Shown here: positions 8,033-15,376 of the stretch, one piece after another | Numbering within the stretch: position 1 is the first letter of the stretch | Layout: each line of letters starts with the position of its first letter | NCBI RefSeq assembly: GCF_030848505.1 | Contig: NZ_JAVDDU010000006.1 | Span: 62,001 to 126,000 of the forward strand | DNA: 64,000 nt | Direction of reading: 5' to 3' | DNA from: Marinimicrobium hydrolyticum | GTDB lineage: Bacteria; Pseudomonadota; Gammaproteobacteria; Pseudomonadales; Cellvibrionaceae | Position numbers and translations under genes: made by a program | The notes under the pieces: model-generated | What the model was told of the DNA's origin: nothing | The model's database searches: none | The model's input: the letters and a program-made list of their open reading frames with translations, nothing else

Positions 8033-8878
8033 ATGCACTCTATTGGATATGTCAATTTTGCTGAGGTGAATACAGACTCAGCGTTTGATCAGCAAAGCAC
8101 TGAGGATCCGGAAATGGCTACCCAAAAGCAGCCTAGCAAAACTAAGGTTCGGTCAACACGACTGTCCGCTGGGTTAACCGTGGCTGAATCAGCATCGATT
8201 ATCGATAAGGCACCTCGCACCTGGCGCGCCATCGAAACCGGCACCTTTAAGATGCAGGCAGACGATTGGGCTACCTTTTGCAGTGAGATAGAGAGACGAG
8301 CAGAAAGCGGCGAGCTGATTGTTGCCAATAACGACTGGGTGCCGGTCAGTGAGGCGGCCCGGTTTCTTGGTCGATCCCGCATGTACGTCGCCCGCCTGGT
8401 CGATCAGGAAAAGGTGCGGCGGAAGATGAAGAACCCCCAGTTGGCGCTGTATAACAAGTCGGATCTGCGCAAGGTTAAAAAGGCGTTGTCGTCTAAAGAC
8501 AAGGCTGTGGTTAAGGCCGAGTCAAAGCACTATAGTCGCGACGAAACCATTGCTTTGGTTGGTAGCCTTTCTCGCCTGGAGGCGTTAAGGGACGCCGGGC
8601 ATTTGGCGCCCGTCAAGGATGCCCCAGGAGTGTACTTCAGCCGCAGTGATGTGGACTCTTTGGTCGAGCGTATTGAGAAAGAGGAGGCGCTGCTAACCAC
8701 CAGTGAAGTGGCCACCGAGCTTGGTATAACTCGCCAGGGGGTGTCAGCAATGCTAAAGCGTATGGAGGAGCGGGGGGAAACCGACGTAACTCCGGTGGTT
8801 ACTGTGTTTGGTCGCCAGCGATTTACTGAGGAAATGGTCTCGATTTTGGCTGACAGAAAAGCCACTTCCGCAACGTAG
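8033..8878 (+). CDS. Protein with four DNA-binding-like modules
   Basis: 281 residues. The perfect Shine-Dalgarno AGGAGG at 8018-8023 selects the ATG at 8033 over the one at 8024. Modules in order: an XRE-like segment (STRLSAGLTVAESASIIDKA, PRTWRAIETG); an excisionase/MerR-like HTH (VSEAARFLGRSRMYVARLVD, YNKSDLRKVKKAL); a related segment (SRDETIALVGSLSRLEALRD, YFSRSDVDSLVERI); and a last HTH (LTTSEVATELGITRQGVSAML). Several HTH modules in a soluble protein suggest a regulator or DNA organiser. As an early gene of the array it is the best local candidate for the array's own regulator (inference). Confidence 0.7.
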   Translation: MHSIGYVNFAEVNTDSAFDQQSTEDPEMATQKQPSKTKVRSTRLSAGLTVAESASIIDKAPRTWRAIETGTFKMQADDWATFCSEIERRAESGELIVANNDWVPVSEAARFLGRSRMYVARLVDQEKVRRKMKNPQLALYNKSDLRKVKKALSSKDKAVVKAESKHYSRDETIALVGSLSRLEALRDAGHLAPVKDAPGVYFSRSDVDSLVERIEKEEALLTTSEVATELGITRQGVSAMLKRMEERGETDVTPVVTVFGRQRFTEEMVSILADRKATSAT

Positions 8879-9000
8879 TCATTAAGACCAGCAGAGAGGA
8901 AAGTCACCGCTAAAACCCCCTCATACACAACGTCAATTTTGGGTTAGCGGAATTGTTTGACGATCAAGAACCGCAAATTGCTTATGTGTTTTTAATGGTG

Positions 9001-9051
9001 TAACATAGGCATATAGGCTGAACGCGCAGCCACCGATCCGGCGGAACCGGG
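9001..9051 (+). promoter_or_regulatory. Promoter plus two-hairpin leader L4
   Basis: -10 TAACAT (9001-9006). First hairpin GGCTG/CAGCC. Second hairpin TCCGG-CGGAA-CCGGG (9037-9051), closed by a U-G wobble. It ends 20 nt before the start. Confidence 0.8.
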
Positions 9052-9071
9052 ATAGTTTGAGGTGAGTATCA

Positions 9072-9794
9072 ATGCCTTTCAGTAAAGACCAGTTTTCAAC
9101 TTTAGTCTCGGCATCCAAGCGGAAGCAGTTCAGTAAGACGTGCTCAGTACCCGCTTTGTTTAGCCCTAGCGCTTTCGGGGAGACTTGGACGCCAGAAACT
9201 GTTGAGTGTCGCATCCAGGAGCTTAGAGACAGTGAGCCGGCTTCGAAGTCTTTAGAACACGGCCCCCTAGAATCCTATTTGCTGGGTGGTGTCGTGGGAG
9301 AGGACGTGTATGAGCCGGGCGACCTAATCGTTCGTAATGATAATATGTCGGCGGGGCTATGCGTCTATGGGCGCTGGGCTTCGCATACAGGATACCGGAG
9401 CTTGCTAGGCAATACCGCTGAAACACCTGAACAGTTGTACCAGCGAGCACAAGCCGCGCCTTTTTTGGTTGGTCCTGCAGATGCAGAGTGCTGGCCGGTA
9501 CTGAGAGATAGCTGGGTGTATAAAGGTGCCCTTAGTATTCGTCTTTCTGACTGGCACTCGGGAGAAGTGGCGTTTGTGCTGCATGAGCTAGCTGGCTTGG
9601 TGCTGGAGTGTCCGATTAACAATTTCTGGGCATTCGACAAGTCAGTCGAAAAGGCTCAGATTAGGCGTTTAATAGCGCCCATAGTGACGAAGGGGACTCG
9701 TCTAGCGGATGAGGCCAAATTGGCCGAACAGATCCGGCGCAGTGATGTGGCAGATGAGCTGTTGGGTAGCCGCCTCCAGGCTTCACTGATTTAA
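9072..9794 (+). CDS. Unknown 240-residue protein in the leader array
   Basis: ATG after GAGGTGAG, behind leader L4. Soluble, no export signal, rich in aromatic residues in the middle (GLCVYGRWASHTGYRSLLGN, ECWPVLRDSWVYKGALSIRL). The C-terminal 60 residues are helical and charged. I recognise no family. It has its own promoter, and the next unit also starts with a promoter, so it is monocistronic. Confidence 0.65.
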   Translation: MPFSKDQFSTLVSASKRKQFSKTCSVPALFSPSAFGETWTPETVECRIQELRDSEPASKSLEHGPLESYLLGGVVGEDVYEPGDLIVRNDNMSAGLCVYGRWASHTGYRSLLGNTAETPEQLYQRAQAAPFLVGPADAECWPVLRDSWVYKGALSIRLSDWHSGEVAFVLHELAGLVLECPINNFWAFDKSVEKAQIRRLIAPIVTKGTRLADEAKLAEQIRRSDVADELLGSRLQASLI

Positions 9795-9828
9795 AGGCCT
9801 ATCATTGCTTTGTTTGTCATAGGTGTGC

Positions 9829-9879
9829 TATTATAGGCACTCTGGCTGAGTGATCAGCCACCGCCCCGGCGGAACCGGG
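9829..9879 (+). promoter_or_regulatory. Promoter plus two-hairpin leader L5
   Basis: -10 TATTAT (9829-9834) within GTGTGCTATTATAGGCA. First hairpin GGCTGA-GTGA-TCAGCC, with a GNRA-type tetraloop. Second hairpin CCCGG-CGGAA-CCGGG (9865-9879). It ends 18 nt before the start. Confidence 0.85.
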
Positions 9880-9897
9880 ACTAGAAAGGAAAACACT

Positions 9898-10107
9898 ATG
9901 TCTAATTTGTCCACACCTGCAGTTACCCCGGCATCAGCCGAGCCAACCATTTATCAGCGTCAAGGCTACGCTAACCGTCGCGAATACCTTGAGTGTTTGG
10001 CTGAGGAATACGGTCACTCAAAGGACGACGTTTTTGCGCTGGCGTCGGCGCTGGGGCCAAGCGAAGATTTTGACGGTCTTGTGACTACCCTAGAAGAAGG
10101 GTTTTAA
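9898..10107 (+). CDS. Small plasmid-type protein of unknown function
   Basis: 69 residues from the ATG at 9898, after AAAGGA. An in-frame extension to 9850 would run through the leader hairpins and is rejected. The core GYANRREYLECLAEEYGHSK followed by DVFALASALGPSEDFDGL looks like a compact two-helix fold that I associate with small plasmid proteins, without a known function. Acidic C-terminus. Confidence 0.65.
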   Translation: MSNLSTPAVTPASAEPTIYQRQGYANRREYLECLAEEYGHSKDDVFALASALGPSEDFDGLVTTLEEGF

Positions 10108-10124
10108 GTAGCCACGTTCAATCT

Positions 10125-10179
10125 GCCGCCTTTTGGGGCGGCGGATACTCTAAACAATAACCGACCCGGCGGAACCGGG
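10125..10179 (+). promoter_or_regulatory. Two-hairpin leader L6 (no promoter, intercistronic)
   Basis: First hairpin GCCGCC-TTTTGG-GGCGGC (10125-10142) without a T-run. Second hairpin CCCGG-CGGAA-CCGGG (10165-10179). No -10 box, so it probably lies inside the transcript from L5. It ends 19 nt before the start at 10199. Confidence 0.75.
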
Positions 10180-10198
10180 AAAGATCGAGGATATGACC

Positions 10199-10639
10199 AT
10201 GGGCAAAGCCACATACAATCACGCGTTTTTACTTCAGTTTTCTGTTAGCGGCTCTCTGGATAGTGAAGCAAAGGATGTTACTCCCGCAATGCTTTCCAAG
10301 GGGCTTTTAAATCGCATGAGCGATATGCACGTTAACAACGAGTGGAAGTTAGGGTGCGAAAACGTGCAAGATTCCTACGAGGAGGACGGCTCCTGTTTAC
10401 CTTCCCACTACACCGTTATTGGATTCCATGAGGATTCTGGCCAGATTGTGGCTCATCATGTCGAAGCGCTGAGCGAACTTTCAGCGTTTACCGCCGCTGC
10501 CCACCTAGCTCCGGGTATGACAATGATTGTCGCTTTACCCGGCCACCATAGTGAGGAAACGTGCCTGATTTTTCCCGGTGAATCCGGGGTTGAAGCTGAA
10601 ACGGTTCTGGAGCAGCCGGAGGTGTTCGATGAAGACTAG
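10199..10639 (+). CDS. Unknown acidic protein
   Basis: 146 residues. GAGG at 10187-10190 sits 8 nt before the ATG at 10199 but only 2 nt before the ATG at 10193, so the later start is chosen. Soluble, acidic, with a C-terminus rich in Glu/Asp (ESGVEAETVLEQPEVFDED). No recognised family. Its end overlaps the next gene by 11 bp, so the two are coupled and may act together. Confidence 0.65.
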   Translation: MGKATYNHAFLLQFSVSGSLDSEAKDVTPAMLSKGLLNRMSDMHVNNEWKLGCENVQDSYEEDGSCLPSHYTVIGFHEDSGQIVAHHVEALSELSAFTAAAHLAPGMTMIVALPGHHSEETCLIFPGESGVEAETVLEQPEVFDED

Positions 10640-11336
10640 TCGCGGGGAGGGGCGTCATGTCGTAGTGATGCGCCGCCCACTGGATAACGGCGTCGGTTCA
10701 GTGTTTATCGCTGAATCCGACAAGGGTCCGCTGGGGCACTGCAATGTGTTTCATGGCTATGGTTGCGGAGTCTACTCCACGGACCTGATCTTACGCCTGC
10801 AGGCTGAGGGTCGAAGGGTTCGCCAGGAGCACTGTGTCTTTGAGATTGAAATGGATTGCTTGGCGACGGGCGTCGCTTTAATGGCGCAGGTGATCGAGCA
10901 TGCGCAAAGCGCTGGCGGCGATCTGGTGACGGTCGGGCTCTACCGCGAAGCTTACGAGGAATTCTTTCCTGAAAAGCCGACCACCACTTGGTTAAAGCAG
11001 ATCGTGCAAAGCGCGGGGTTTGAGGCCGCGCCCGGTACCGAGGGCAGCGCAATGATGTTAGTGCTTGAGGCGCCGGATATGCCTGAAGTGGAAGATGTGG
11101 AAGAGCCGGAATCACCAACGGCTCTACCTGGTCGGCTTATCCGTAATCCGGGCAACCCTAAGCGCTTTGCGGAAGTTATGGCCGCGACCGCCGATAACAT
11201 AGAGGCGCTGCTGGCCAAAGGCGCACAAGCGTTGGCTAAAGAAGGGTATGCACCGAGCGATATTTCTCAGCTTGAGCAAGAATCGTTCACGGCGCGCTTG
11301 TGGGCAGAGCAGTACACCCATGGTCGAGTGCATTAA
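10629..11336 (+). CDS. Unknown protein coupled to the preceding gene
   Basis: 235 residues from an ATG inside the end of the preceding gene. Residues 1-140 look like one globular domain (VVVMRRPLDNGVGSVFIAES... LGHCNVFHGYGCGVYSTDL), followed by an acidic, proline-rich linker (MPEVEDVEEPESPTALPG) and a helical tail. No recognised catalytic motif. Probably forms a unit with the acidic protein before it. Confidence 0.6.
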   Translation: MKTSRGEGRHVVVMRRPLDNGVGSVFIAESDKGPLGHCNVFHGYGCGVYSTDLILRLQAEGRRVRQEHCVFEIEMDCLATGVALMAQVIEHAQSAGGDLVTVGLYREAYEEFFPEKPTTTWLKQIVQSAGFEAAPGTEGSAMMLVLEAPDMPEVEDVEEPESPTALPGRLIRNPGNPKRFAEVMAATADNIEALLAKGAQALAKEGYAPSDISQLEQESFTARLWAEQYTHGRVH

Positions 11337-11390
11337 GTGTGGGTGTTTTCCCAGGGGGGAATGCTGTTGTGTTTACTTGTTTAAGTGTGT

Positions 11391-11441
11391 TACGATAGGC
11401 ATATAGGCTGAACACGCAGCCACCGATCCGGCGGAACCGGG
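11391..11441 (+). promoter_or_regulatory. Promoter plus two-hairpin leader L7
   Basis: -10 TACGAT (11391-11396). First hairpin GGCTG/CAGCC. Second TCCGG-CGGAA-CCGGG (11427-11441), closed by a wobble. It ends 18 nt before the start. Close in sequence to L4. Confidence 0.8.
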
Positions 11442-11459
11442 ACATGAAAGGAGCAAGGT

Positions 11460-12197
11460 ATGACAATCGTTGATTCTGCAATTCTGACTGCGTTGAATTT
11501 GGCCTCTGCCTATCAGATCGATGGTGGGCCGCTGTTGGGAGAGTTCGACCTTGATGAAGACGAGCGAACCGTCACATTTACGTGGTTGGAGAACGACGGA
11601 GAGTTTTCGGAGACAGTATCTTTATCCGCTTTGGAGCAGAGCATTGTGGATGCCACCACCGGTAGCATCACGACTACCAATGTTGATGGTGAGCCGGTCA
11701 CGATCGTTTTGCATTCGTTTTCAGTACCGGCAGCACTGGCCAACTTGGCCGAAGTGAAGCCGCAACCGAGCGCCGCGCCTCGACCCATATTGTGCGAGTG
11801 TCGCTGTGCCGACACTTTTGCGGAGCTTACCCCTACCCACGTAGTACTTGTCTTAACCGAGGAGCTTCAAGCGCGTATCCACCAGCTCAGAGAGGCCCGT
11901 CAGAACCTTGAATGTGGCTCCATAGTGGAGTTCGTAGACGAAGCTGATTGGCTGGACTTGGAGGAGTTGGAGCTGACAGAGAAGGACGTACACCCCCAAT
12001 ATTTGGTCGATTCTCTACCCACCTGGCAAGGCAATGACCGCCTAGCGACCGCTCCTACGAGTATGTACGTCACTCACACCGGCATCATCTTTGTGTCTCG
12101 TCGAAAACACGACGAGGACAATGCTCGGGTGAGCACAGCAAAGATTCCATTCTCGGCCCTGGCCAGTGATCGGTGCTATTTCCCGCTTCAACGCTGA
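11460..12197 (+). CDS. Unknown acidic protein
   Basis: 245 residues, ATG after GGAGCAAGGT. The first 90 residues are strongly acidic and beta-rich (GEFDLDEDERTVTFTWLEND). A short Cys cluster CECRC lies near residue 112, followed by a second domain that is again acidic. Acidic small proteins in leading regions are often DNA mimics, but there is no direct evidence for that here. Family unknown. Confidence 0.65.
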   Translation: MTIVDSAILTALNLASAYQIDGGPLLGEFDLDEDERTVTFTWLENDGEFSETVSLSALEQSIVDATTGSITTTNVDGEPVTIVLHSFSVPAALANLAEVKPQPSAAPRPILCECRCADTFAELTPTHVVLVLTEELQARIHQLREARQNLECGSIVEFVDEADWLDLEELELTEKDVHPQYLVDSLPTWQGNDRLATAPTSMYVTHTGIIFVSRRKHDEDNARVSTAKIPFSALASDRCYFPLQR

Positions 12198-12234
12198 TTC
12201 CTTGGGGGTGGATTACCCCCATAATCATTAATAT

Positions 12235-12269
12235 GGCCGTGTTACCGGCCCCGACCCGGCGGAACCGGT
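12235..12269 (+). promoter_or_regulatory. Two-hairpin leader L8 (no promoter)
   Basis: First hairpin GGCCG-TGTTAC-CGGCC (12235-12250). Second hairpin CCGG-CGGAA-CCGG with an unpaired outer C/T (12255-12269). An extra hairpin TGGGGG/CCCCCA lies upstream at 12203-12221. It ends 19 nt before the start at 12289. Confidence 0.7.
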
Positions 12270-12288
12270 AATAATGAGAGGTGTTGGA

Positions 12289-12639
12289 ATGCGTTTTCGT
12301 ACATTAGTGATGCTCGCTTTGGTGGTTTTGACGGTTATTGAAATTGGCTACTTGTTGCACTTGCACGATCGCGGGTATGAGTTCGAGATTTTGGATTTTG
12401 GGTGGCTGGGTGCCCTGTTGCTTGTGTCAGTGTTGTTGTTGGCCCTATTGGGGCGATCGCTTCGCCTGTATCCCTATGGCTGCGGTAGAGCGGAGCGGAT
12501 CGTGGCGGACTTCCCTGGTACAAAAAAAGGCCTCGCACGGGCGTGTGAGCGGATGCGTAGAGACCCGTCCCTGGGCCTTCTGGAAGCCTCGGGTGGCCGT
12601 ATAAGGCTTACCGACAGTCCAGAAAGGGAACAAAGGTAG
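12289..12639 (+). CDS. Two-helix membrane protein
   Basis: 116 residues from the ATG at 12289, after AGAGGTGTTGGA. An ATG at 12274 would sit only 4 nt after the leader hairpin. Two transmembrane segments (LVMLALVVLTVIEIGYLL and WLGALLLVSVLLLALLG) and a basic cytoplasmic tail. Function unknown. Small inner-membrane proteins of this kind on plasmids sometimes act in entry exclusion (inference). Confidence 0.65.
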   Translation: MRFRTLVMLALVVLTVIEIGYLLHLHDRGYEFEILDFGWLGALLLVSVLLLALLGRSLRLYPYGCGRAERIVADFPGTKKGLARACERMRRDPSLGLLEASGGRIRLTDSPEREQR

Positions 12640-12753
12640 GCTCGCCTCGCTCGTGACAGTGCCGCCTTGGCAGGCTATTATTGCTGGGCTGTCAGTTACG
12701 AGCGAGCATGCGCGCTTGGAGTCAACTCGTTATTGACAACGTAGGAGCTAGTC
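12640..12753. other. Gap with a long imperfect inverted repeat
   Basis: GCTCGTGACAG near 12649 and CTGTCAGTTACGAGC near 12690 form an imperfect inverted repeat, with GCC/GGC arms between them. It may end transcription of the upstream gene or hold the promoter of the lipoprotein gene (TTGACA at about 12733). No leader hairpin is present. Confidence 0.4.
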
Positions 12754-13758
12754 ATGCTCAAGAAGCATATATTTACCGTTATGACCGCCGCAGCCTTGGT
12801 TGGGTGTGGAGGAGGAAGTGGTGGGGGTGATGTTGCAGAAGACTTAGGCAAAGATCGAACCGGTCAGTTCTCACACGATGTTGAGGGGTTGCGCTACACC
12901 AGCGTTGCGCCCAACGGCGTGTTGTTCGAGGGCCGAACGGGCCGATGGGGTGTGTACCGTTACGCTCAAGGCGACACGGTGACGTTTTTTGCCGGGGACT
13001 TCCCGATCGGCAGTATCGAGGCGCGCCCTTATGTTAGTCCCGCACACTTTGATCTGGCAGTCGTGGCCTTAGATTATAGTTTGCCGGAGGTGTTGGACCT
13101 TAGCGATATAGAATGTCCCCAAGAGGGGCAGCAGAACGAAGAACCCGCACCAGAACCGACCCCAGTCCCGATTCAATGCGAGCCCTGGTACCCGGAAGAG
13201 GGCCTTGAAGAGCGGACGATGCAGGTACTCGCGTTTTTGGACCTAGCGAATATCGATACGCTGAGCACACCGGATAAGCGGATCATCATTGGCCGACGCG
13301 ACGAAGCCGTAATTGCCGAAGACCTGTTATCTGGCCAGGGAAACCTGCCGGGAAATATGGATATGCTGCGGTTTTTGTCCGAATTGAGTCTGGCCCCGCG
13401 CGCGGGAACTTACCCCCAGGCGGCGCTCCCGCAGGACGATTCCTGCCCAGTGAATGGGGAGGTCTCGATCAATGTTGGGTATGCAAGCGGTGGGCAAGAT
13501 CGCTCCGGTAGCTTATACATAAAAAGCATTGACGTGTGGCGAGAGGATCTTGGCACAGTTGTGAAGATGCTACCTTCCCAGATGAATCAAAGCCGCCATC
13601 TATACCCGAGTTTTAACACTGAATTCGCTACACAGAACTATACCGGGCAATTGTCGCTGGCTGTGGCCCTCACAGATCAATCGCAGTTTGAAGGCAGTTT
13701 TACCTGGACCGACTCGAACGAGAATTGTAGTGGCGCCATCGGTGTAATCGTCGAGTAA
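12754..13758 (+). CDS. Lipoprotein of unknown function
   Basis: 334 residues. The signal peptide ends at a lipobox (AALVGC), followed by a Gly/Ser linker. The mature protein has a Glu/Pro-rich spacer (EEPAPEPTPVPIQCEPWYPE, about residues 130-150) and two halves with conserved-looking Cys. It has no leader hairpin, so it may be an independent transcription unit inside the array. It parallels the acidic lipoprotein at 5502-6713 in layout but not clearly in sequence. Confidence 0.7.
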   Translation: MLKKHIFTVMTAAALVGCGGGSGGGDVAEDLGKDRTGQFSHDVEGLRYTSVAPNGVLFEGRTGRWGVYRYAQGDTVTFFAGDFPIGSIEARPYVSPAHFDLAVVALDYSLPEVLDLSDIECPQEGQQNEEPAPEPTPVPIQCEPWYPEEGLEERTMQVLAFLDLANIDTLSTPDKRIIIGRRDEAVIAEDLLSGQGNLPGNMDMLRFLSELSLAPRAGTYPQAALPQDDSCPVNGEVSINVGYASGGQDRSGSLYIKSIDVWREDLGTVVKMLPSQMNQSRHLYPSFNTEFATQNYTGQLSLAVALTDQSQFEGSFTWTDSNENCSGAIGVIVE

Positions 13759-13775
13759 GTCGGACACCGTTCACC

Positions 13776-13825
13776 AAGCATCCAAGCATCCAAGCATCCA
13801 AGCATCCAAGGGGCCTCGGCCCCTT
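13776..13825. repeat. Short tandem repeat CATCCAAG and hairpin
   Basis: Four near-perfect 8-bp repeats (CATCCAAG) lie directly after the lipoprotein gene. They are followed by GGGGCC-TC-GGCCCC with a short T-run, which is probably the terminator. The number of repeats may vary by slippage. Confidence 0.6.
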
Positions 13826-13867
13826 TCGCGCCTGCGGTATTAATTGCCCCTGCTGTGTTTAATGTGC

Positions 13868-13906
13868 TAGTATAGGCACATATACAAGCAATATAGCGAG
13901 GGCCGC
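13868..13906 (+). promoter_or_regulatory. Array-type promoter without hairpins
   Basis: GTGCTAGTATAGGCACA (-10 TAGTAT, 13868-13873) matches the array promoter, but the CGGAA hairpin is missing. It shows that the promoter and the hairpin module can be separated. Confidence 0.6.
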
Positions 13907-14191
13907 ATGAAAAACAAAAACACCATAGGCGCGATTTTTTCCGATGCCTTACTCTTTGCAGGATTCGTCCTAGTCATTATTTCCGCAACCCTACTCGTTG
14001 CCAGCATTCTATTGGGCTGGAACATCGCTCCGTTCGCCCTGCTCATGTTCGTTACAGTGTTGGGTATGATTGGGCGCGCTATGCACCAGCGCGATAAAAT
14101 TCATAGCGGTAATGATGCGTTAAGTGTTGACGACCTGAAGGCGAACGCACGGGGCGTATTTAAAGCAGTGTCTGGATTTCTAAAGCATTGA
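13907..14191 (+). CDS. Small membrane protein
   Basis: 94 residues, ATG after GAGGGCCGC. Two transmembrane segments (ALLFAGFVLVIISATLLVASILLGW and the following LLMFVTVLGMIGRA region) and a basic, soluble tail. Function unknown. Driven by the array-type promoter at 13868. Confidence 0.6.
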   Translation: MKNKNTIGAIFSDALLFAGFVLVIISATLLVASILLGWNIAPFALLMFVTVLGMIGRAMHQRDKIHSGNDALSVDDLKANARGVFKAVSGFLKH

Positions 14192-14210
14192 CAAGCGCTG
14201 GGACTGGCTT

Positions 14211-14233
14211 CCTACCCGGCGCATCCGGGTAGG
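14211..14233 (+). promoter_or_regulatory. Hairpin with altered loop, relative of the array leader
   Basis: CCTACCCGG-CGCAT-CCGGGTAGG is a perfect 9-bp stem containing the CCCGG/CCGGG core of the leader. The loop is CGCAT instead of CGGAA. Confidence 0.55.
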
Positions 14234-14262
14234 TTTACACGTAGTTTTGAGGATTTACCGAT

Positions 14263-14283
14263 ATGCAAGAGAGCTATGGTTAA
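14263..14283 (+). CDS. Possible 6-codon leader peptide
   Basis: ATG-CAA-GAG-AGC-TAT-GGT-TAA is preceded by TGAGGA at a good distance. Its ATG lies 29 nt after the variant hairpin, close to the usual distance in the array. The next real gene starts 24 nt later. It may be a leader peptide or a chance reading frame. Confidence 0.25.
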   Translation: MQESYG

Positions 14284-14307
14284 CCTAACAGCTTGTGGAG
14301 AGCGCTT

Positions 14308-14871
14308 ATGATGATGACTAGACTGATGCAGTGGATAGAGAGCCTGGGAACACCAAGAAGGCTTGTGTGCGCCGTTGGGGCTACAGTGATTGCATTTTTA
14401 TTAATGCGTGCAACCGTAGAATACGGCGTCTCAATTGCTTTGTCGTCCCCGTCGATCGGTTTAATGGGGGTTTATGTAATCGGCCTATTGATTACCTTTT
14501 CGGTGCTGCTCTTTGGTATATTTTGCCTTTCGCGCTTTATACGAACACACCTTAAAGGTAGCAGTGTTAGGACGATGCTCGTTGTTCTTGTCGCCTCGGT
14601 CGGAATCGGTGCGTATATCAGTTCGGACTCTGTTCGCGCTATAGCTGAATCCAATCAGCGTTCTGAGGCATTTATCTCTTTATTGGAGACGCTGCAACAT
14701 TACTCCCTTCAACCAAAGGCAACCATGAAGCCCGTTCATGTCGAACGGGTGAAAGCGGTAGTAGAGCAATGGGAAAACGCTGGTTGTTCAGTAGCGTCTA
14801 CCCAGCCCACTGGGACTGTTGAATGGGCTAAGGATATTCGTGAAACGATTGTAGCCAAGTGTTGGCAGTAG
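14308..14871 (+). CDS. Three-helix membrane protein
   Basis: 187 residues from the ATG at 14308, after GGAG with 7-nt spacing. An upstream TTG at 14293 is less likely. Transmembrane segments: LVCAVGATVIAFLLM, LMGVYVIGLLITFSVLLFGIF and MLVVLVASVGIGAYIS. The C-terminal 70 residues are soluble with two Cys (GCSVAS, KCW). Function unknown. Confidence 0.65.
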   Translation: MMMTRLMQWIESLGTPRRLVCAVGATVIAFLLMRATVEYGVSIALSSPSIGLMGVYVIGLLITFSVLLFGIFCLSRFIRTHLKGSSVRTMLVVLVASVGIGAYISSDSVRAIAESNQRSEAFISLLETLQHYSLQPKATMKPVHVERVKAVVEQWENAGCSVASTQPTGTVEWAKDIRETIVAKCWQ

Positions 14872-14956
14872 CATCGAAGTCGCGCTCGGCTGTTCAGAAG
14901 AGATAAAACCTGCCTTCAACAATGATGGGGGTGGGATTACAAACGCTACAACCCGA

Positions 14957-14971
14957 CCCGGCGGAACCGGG
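14957..14971 (+). promoter_or_regulatory. Second-hairpin-only leader L9
   Basis: CCCGG-CGGAA-CCGGG with the CCGA linker but no recognisable first hairpin or -10. It ends 39 nt before the start at 15011, the longest distance in the array. The motif TGGGGGTG precedes it at 14928. Confidence 0.65.
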
Positions 14972-15010
14972 ACAAGTGGGGCTAAGTCTCATCCAGGAGG
15001 GAGCGAAATT

Positions 15011-15376
15011 ATGTCTCAGCGTATCGAAAGCGTTACGAACGAAACTAACCGAAACCAACAATTGAGTTTTGCTGAGCGTAAAGCGAGGCGGCGCGAAGAG
15101 GCTGCTTTGGTGGCAAAGGGATGGAAGACCCAATGGGTAGTATCCGCAGGCCATTTTGCGCTGCCCAAAGAGTATGAATTGGGTGATTTTCCAGAGAAGT
15201 CGGGGGCGGAGGAATTTGCGTTTGCACAAATTGGCCCTTACGCTGGCCATACCGCAGCACAAGTAGCGTTTGCGCGGGTTTTTGAAACCGCGCTCGGTCA
15301 CAAAGTCCATGTGCCGCAAGCACAAATACGCATCGTAAAATACCTTTGTAGACCCCAGGAAACGCCTGATGAATGA
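15011..15376 (+). CDS. Unknown protein in operon with the AcrVA2 homologue
   Basis: 121 residues, ATG after AGGAGG. The N-terminus is basic and coiled (SFAERKARRREEAALVAKGW), followed by a small mixed domain (GPYAGHTAAQVAFARVFETA). Its stop overlaps the ATG of the AcrVA2-like gene, so the two are translationally coupled. This makes it a candidate partner or a second anti-defence protein. No family recognised. Confidence 0.65.
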   Translation: MSQRIESVTNETNRNQQLSFAERKARRREEAALVAKGWKTQWVVSAGHFALPKEYELGDFPEKSGAEEFAFAQIGPYAGHTAAQVAFARVFETALGHKVHVPQAQIRIVKYLCRPQETPDE

